From: Oscillospiraceae bacterium
GTDB taxonomy: Bacteria > Bacillota_A > Clostridia > Oscillospirales > Oscillospiraceae
DNA length: 42,375 nt
Direction: 5' to 3'
Assembly (NCBI GenBank): GCA_017537045.1
Contig: JAFYLN010000124.1
Location: 1 to 42,375, forward strand
The position numbers were made by a program, and so were the translations under genes. Below, piece after piece: positions 39,182 through 42,375 of this stretch. The notes under the pieces are model-generated. The model saw only the letters and a program-made list of their open reading frames with translations, was not told where the DNA came from and searched no databases. Numbering within the stretch: position 1 is the first letter of the stretch; every line of letters starts with the position of its first letter.

Positions 39182-39728
39182 CTTTGCTCTTCTCCCATTC
39201 TTCCAGCAAAAGGGATTTTTCCCTTTCGGACAAGGTCTCAATTCCCAACTGCCGGCAATCTTGCATCACAAGATCCAGCAACCGGGAGAACTGGGTAGTG
39301 TCATACTCACTGGATCCCTTGTACAGTTTCAAATTATGATATCCCTTCAGGTCTTCAGCTCGGCACGGGCCCATATCGTCAACCATTCGGCCTATGTGCC
39401 CTCTGCACCAGTCCTTTTCCCAATCCGGGATATCCTCCGGCTTTACCGGTACGATCTTGTAATTACCGCCCACATCCGGGATATAACCCTGGTATATTTC
39501 CTCCGGCGGCAGACGGAGCAACACAGACATTTCATTGATCAATGCCCATAGCTTTGCGTTTGCATCCAGGCTCCGCTTTTTGCTATGCAGTTTAATCGTG
39601 AGATCATATATCTTGTCTTTATGCTTTCTCACAACATTCATAGCCTTGCCAACATCCTCGCGAACCGGCTTTACCATAAGCCAGCCGCTTTCCAGTTTTA
39701 CTTCACGGAAAGATAGTGTGTCAGACAT
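39174..39728 (-). CDS. NinB-like recombination protein
   Basis: 184 residues. KRSLDANAKLWALINEMS (about 49-66) and the YKGSSEYDTTQFSRLLD segment near the C-terminus are the conserved blocks of NinB/Orf family proteins, which bind single-stranded DNA and help RecA-type recombination in place of RecFOR. The gene order with SSB, exonuclease and annealase supports the call. Confidence 0.8.
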   Translation of the reverse strand: MSDTLSFREVKLESGWLMVKPVREDVGKAMNVVRKHKDKIYDLTIKLHSKKRSLDANAKLWALINEMSVLLRLPPEEIYQGYIPDVGGNYKIVPVKPEDIPDWEKDWCRGHIGRMVDDMGPCRAEDLKGYHNLKLYKGSSEYDTTQFSRLLDLVMQDCRQLGIETLSEREKSLLLEEWEKSKDA

Positions 39729-40281
39729 TGGGGAACACTCCTCTCTTTAAGCAGTCAGCTAAGATCCTCAGTTTCGGCAAATACACAATTTCAACCCAAG
39801 CAGGATCGTATACCACGGGGATCTGTTGTAGCCTTTCCGGGTCAATTGGGCGAAAGAAGTTATCATAGTCAGCCTCTACAAGCCCGTAGGCCACAATATC
39901 GGCCCCTGGAATACCGGAGGCGAAGATTTGCACCTGCACTTGGTTAATGTACTTGGCAGGAGTCTTCTTCCACCCTTTCTCCCACTGATAGGTCTTCACT
40001 TCTTTAATGCAGAAGGGTGTGTTGCCGTCCAGATTTACTCTCAGCCGAAGATCCTCGATAATGATCTGCTTGTCCTTTTCCATGTTGGGAAGCTGTAGGC
40101 TGTCTAAGATCCGATGCTCCCAGTTGGCGCCGGCAACTGTGTAACGGTTATCAAAGTGATCTGTGTTTATACCAAGCTTCTGCATCCACCACTTTTCCCA
40201 GGTCTTGGTCTTCCAGTTGCCTATGATCTTGTCCGTATCGGAAGCACCAAAATAGTAGCTTCTATCATGGTCTGCAATCAT
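39721..40281 (-). CDS. YqaJ-type exonuclease
   Basis: 186 residues with the YqaJ/lambda-exonuclease pattern: GASDT (12-16), WEHRIL with E55, then D85 in VNLDGN and E94-x-K96 in KEVKTY, the PD-(D/E)XK core. It resects 5' ends to prepare single strands for the annealase encoded just upstream (overlap four bases). Slightly short for the family but with all key residues. Confidence 0.82.
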   Translation of the reverse strand: MIADHDRSYYFGASDTDKIIGNWKTKTWEKWWMQKLGINTDHFDNRYTVAGANWEHRILDSLQLPNMEKDKQIIIEDLRLRVNLDGNTPFCIKEVKTYQWEKGWKKTPAKYINQVQVQIFASGIPGADIVAYGLVEADYDNFFRPIDPERLQQIPVVYDPAWVEIVYLPKLRILADCLKRGVFPNV

Positions 40282-41033
40282 AGGTCGTTCAATCCCTGCT
40301 CAAAGCGGTTAAGCTGGTCGAAGTATGTAAAAATAATTCGCACCTCATCCTCCGTCTTGTTTAGAGCGCTTGCAATATCTTTAGTGGACATTCCCTTCTT
40401 GATTGCATTGGTGTATGCGATTTGCATCCGTTCCTTGATGGCAAAAAGATTGTGGCTGCTTAGATCCTCAACCGGAGCCTTATCTTCAGCCTCGTCACCG
40501 CTTACCCATAGGCCAAAACCGAGGCCTGTTCGCATAGCAACACCTTTTACAAAAGCTCTCGTCTGAGCATTCCACAACCGTTGTTGGGTTAGGGAGTTAT
40601 CCTTGACAGGGTTGCTGCCGTTCATTAGTGGATACTGCGCCTCAAACTCCAAATCATCAATGACAATTTTCACGCGAACTTCATAGCATCGGTTTGTATT
40701 TCCTTTGCTGTCTGTGAATACCTGGTCACTCATAAACAAAGACGATCCATTCACATTAACGCAAGGCTCAAAGTATACCTTTTCAGCACCGTTCTCGTGC
40801 AACAGTTCCTTGCACCTTGCCCAATTCAAATACGGGACCTTGATAGCACGACCCTTGTCGTCCTTTGCATCTCTTTCATCGCAGAATGGAAGCACATCGA
40901 TCTTCCGCATTTCTGCATAGCTCTTAATTCCCATTGTTTTCCTCCTTAAAGGTATTTCTCCGTCTTGACAATCGCACTTTTCGTCCGGATCCAACGCAGC
41001 ACCGCAATAGGGGCAGGTCTTATAAAATGCCAT
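40278..41033 (-). CDS. Single-strand annealing protein, DUF1071/Sak3-like, with zinc-finger start
   Basis: 251 residues from ATG 41033 (GGAGGGG five bases upstream). Residues 1-33 hold CPYC...CDC, a small zinc-ribbon half. A second in-frame ATG at 40934 also has a perfect AAGGAGG six bases upstream and would give 218 residues starting MGIKSYAEM. From there the family pattern YLNWARCKELLHENG, then YEVRVKIVI and LTQQRLWNAQTRAFVKGVAMR, is that of DUF1071 (Sak3-type annealases). Two forms may be made. It pairs with the YqaJ exonuclease. Confidence 0.8.
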   Translation of the reverse strand: MAFYKTCPYCGAALDPDEKCDCQDGEIPLRRKTMGIKSYAEMRKIDVLPFCDERDAKDDKGRAIKVPYLNWARCKELLHENGAEKVYFEPCVNVNGSSLFMSDQVFTDSKGNTNRCYEVRVKIVIDDLEFEAQYPLMNGSNPVKDNSLTQQRLWNAQTRAFVKGVAMRTGLGFGLWVSGDEAEDKAPVEDLSSHNLFAIKERMQIAYTNAIKKGMSTKDIASALNKTEDEVRIIFTYFDQLNRFEQGLNDL

Positions 41034-41035
41034 AT

Positions 41036-41287
41036 TTACCCCTCCTGCAATATCTGATCCACAGTAGATCCGTAAATATCGAATGCAACAGCCAAGTCAG
41101 CCACTCCGTGAGCATCCAACAGACGGTCCTTCATACAACAACCGCAGACAATGTCACCATCGTAGTTGTACATTGTTTCGTTACCGCTGTACTCTTGCTC
41201 ACAATCTGCACACTTCACAGATCTGCATTTATGCGGATATCCGGTACGGAGTGCCATAGCGATTTCCGGATGCTCAGGTATCTGCAT
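41036..41287 (-). CDS. Small zinc-knuckle phage protein
   Basis: 83 residues from ATG 41287. CADCEQEY and CGCC (about 25 residues later) resemble a zinc ribbon; HGVADLAVAFDIYGSTVDQIL follows. Overlaps the end of the previous gene by 14 bases. Unknown function. Confidence 0.55.
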   Translation of the reverse strand: MQIPEHPEIAMALRTGYPHKCRSVKCADCEQEYSGNETMYNYDGDIVCGCCMKDRLLDAHGVADLAVAFDIYGSTVDQILQEG

Positions 41288-41549
41288 CGGCGGCCTCGCT
41301 TTCCTCTTCTGCCGGGCAGCTCTCCCATACCACCGCAAAAACCTTTTCCGGTGTTAGGATCTGGCCTGCATCCTTCATAACTTTGTAAAGATTGTTTTCG
41401 GTATTGACCCACTCGGTACAAACGATTTCTAAAAGATCTCCCTGGTGATAAACAAGATCACCTTTGTGGGCGGTGCTGGTGGGCACCTCAAAAGTAACGA
41501 TACTGCCATCCCCGCACTTTGCTGCGAGTAAATCGATAAATTTAGCCAT
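41274..41549 (-). CDS. Small phage protein, SH3-like fold possible
   Basis: 91 residues, beta-rich N-terminal half (GDLVYHQGDLLEIVCTEWV) with an acidic Glu/Ala end. GGAGG precedes the ATG. No family; found in the early region. Confidence 0.55.
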   Translation of the reverse strand: MAKFIDLLAAKCGDGSIVTFEVPTSTAHKGDLVYHQGDLLEIVCTEWVNTENNLYKVMKDAGQILTPEKVFAVVWESCPAEEESEAADADT

Positions 41550-41602
41550 TTGACATTTCCTCCTAAATTTGGTATATTAGGAGTGTTGGGACACCCCTAC
41601 GC

Positions 41603-41640
41603 GCCGCTTCGGTTCTGCTACAACCGAGGCGGCATTTTTT
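41603..41640 (+). terminator. Hairpin after the early membrane-protein gene
   Basis: 12-base stem with one G-T pair (GCCGCTTCGGTT / AACCGAGGCGGC) followed by ATTTTTTATT on the plus strand, so as a terminator it points away from the phage genes. In the leftward message it lies between two early genes. Confidence 0.6.
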
Positions 41641-41944
41641 ATTCGCGTGTATTTAGGCTTTCACCCTTGTGGAATCCTTCCCAAAGACGGCCTCCGTGGA
41701 AGCAGGCTGCGCAAACGAGAACGATAGCCACAGCACCGGCAAGCCAGGGAGCTAACAGTCCAGCCGCGCCCAAGCCAACCGAAAGGATTGCGCCAAGACC
41801 TAATTCAGCCACTTTGCTGACCTTCTTTTTCAATTTGCGCTGATATAAATTCGCTTCAAAGCGGGCCCTTGCATTGTGGCGCTCCACATTGTTGACGATT
41901 TTCTCCCACTCGTTGGGGATTTCTAATAGTGCCGGTTGACTCAT
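41639..41944 (-). CDS. Small membrane protein
   Basis: 101 residues: charged N-terminal helix (1-45), two adjacent hydrophobic helices (about 47-67 and 69-84) and a basic tail. Could act in superinfection exclusion or host takeover, but no family is recognised. Overlaps the neighbour by four bases. Confidence 0.6.
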   Translation of the reverse strand: MSQPALLEIPNEWEKIVNNVERHNARARFEANLYQRKLKKKVSKVAELGLGAILSVGLGAAGLLAPWLAGAVAIVLVCAACFHGGRLWEGFHKGESLNTRE

Positions 41945-42108
41945 TGTTTTTCTTCCTTTCCTATGTGCTTAAATTCACCGGTAAACCTGTTTCTTACGAT
42001 CATACTGTTTTGGAATTCCTTTACCACTACCCACGAATGAGCCTTTAGCCCGTGCTTTTCCAGCACCTGCGCCTGCTCCCTCGTTGGCGTGGCATTCTTC
42101 TGCGCCAC
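41941..42108 (-). CDS. Small phage early protein (55 residues)
   Basis: From GTG 42108 with GGAGGTG eight bases upstream: VAQKNATPTREQAQVLEKHG and a beta-rich end VRNRFTGEFKHIG. The frame runs further up to 42228 but that part overlaps the HTH gene and has no ribosome site. Unknown function. Confidence 0.65.
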   Translation of the reverse strand: MAQKNATPTREQAQVLEKHGLKAHSWVVVKEFQNSMIVRNRFTGEFKHIGKEEKQ

Positions 42109-42119
42109 TATTTCACCTC

Positions 42120-42344
42120 CTATACATTTACACCCATACATCTCAAAAATGGGATCCGTGGGATTTTGACCCGGTTTCCTACCAGAATGACAGGAAATCC
42201 CAGGAGCTCCGGTCGTTGCCTTGCACATACCCTTATCGTCTGCGGGTCAGATCTAAGAACAAAGCTGACATCCTGGGGAGTAAAGAACTCTTTGTCAACT
42301 CTTTGCGCCAGCTCCGGAAGGGTGTATTGTTTTTTGTGTTCCAT
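42120..42344 (-). CDS. Helix-turn-helix early regulator (excisionase-like)
   Basis: 74 residues from ATG 42344 (AGGAGG eight bases upstream; a GTG one codon earlier is possible). LPELAQRVDKEFFTPQDVSFVLRSDPQTIR is a MerR/excisionase-type helix-turn-helix with a wing GNRVKIPRIPFLRCMG. Could be an early regulator or a distant excisionase. It is the last gene before the window edge. Confidence 0.7.
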   Translation of the reverse strand: MEHKKQYTLPELAQRVDKEFFTPQDVSFVLRSDPQTIRVCARQRPELLGFPVILVGNRVKIPRIPFLRCMGVNV

Positions 42345-42375
42345 CACCTACCTCCTTCCCGTCCGCTTTATTGGA

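Larger units (their letters stand above)
10640..42375 (-). mobile_element. Prophage, long-tailed siphophage type (right end outside the window)
   Basis: About 31.7 kb of tightly packed genes on one strand in standard siphophage order: early and recombination genes at the right, then replication, DGR, terminase, portal, capsid, tail, fibre, endolysin and holin at the left. A tape-measure protein and no contractile sheath indicate a siphophage. No integrase, excisionase pair, repressor or attachment site is seen, so those must lie beyond the right edge. The left boundary is between the Spo0A_C operon promoter and the phage late terminator; no attachment core could be recognised there. The structural and DGR genes look intact apart from one frameshift in a variable repeat. 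Confidence 0.95.

Overview
The window looks like a chromosomal contig from a gut-type Clostridia bacterium, probably Oscillospiraceae-like. This rests on a partial 16S rRNA, a Spo0A-type regulator domain, classical TTGACA/TATAAT promoters with AGGAGG ribosome sites, and a typical Firmicutes siphophage gene set. Only about 350 bases of 16S are present, so the family assignment is an inference.

Bases 1-10,600 are host DNA. In order they hold the 5' end of a 16S rRNA gene (minus strand) with its promoter; a two-CBS-domain protein; a tartrate/isopropylmalate dehydrogenase pseudogene with its middle deleted; a lipoprotein; an OPT-family transporter in an operon with a PqqD-like protein; a tRNA-Arg(CCG) flanked by a run of five hairpins and a 20-base copy of its own 3' end; a DivIVA-like protein; a FliB-like cysteine-rich protein; a membrane protein; a tRNA-Ala(GGC); and a three-gene operon pairing a receiverless Spo0A C-terminal DNA-binding protein with a DUF4367-type membrane protein and a secreted protein. 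Three copies of a dispersed palindromic repeat (GGAGATTGCCAC ... TCGCAATGAC) lie between host genes.

Bases 10,640 to the right edge are one prophage, transcribed entirely leftward and not closed: integrase, repressor and right attachment site are outside the window. From right to left (the order of transcription) it has small early genes; a recombination/replication block (DUF1071/Sak3-like annealase, YqaJ-type exonuclease, NinB-like protein, HNH protein, SSB, DUF1064, replisome organiser); a helicase-methyltransferase fusion; small regulators; a diversity-generating retroelement (DGR); a late-gene regulator; a promoter-plus-terminator leader; and then the packaging, head, tail, baseplate/fibre and lysis genes of a long-tailed siphophage.

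The most striking feature is the DGR at 30,890-33,663. It has two tandem target genes, each ending in a variable repeat, then an Avd-like gene, a 65-bp template repeat and a YMDD reverse transcriptase. By direct reading, all 22 substitutions between the template and the two variable repeats fall at template adenines (12 in VR2, 10 in VR1), the hallmark of mutagenic retrohoming. VR1 also carries one extra base that throws the C-terminus of its target out of frame. The reverse transcriptase has LGNQINQ where most DGR enzymes have an SQ-containing motif. The targets sit between early genes and the terminase rather than beside the tail fibre, so what they bind is open. Other notable points are a minor capsid protein fused to an HEHLH metallopeptidase-like domain and a tandem-operator late promoter followed directly by a terminator.
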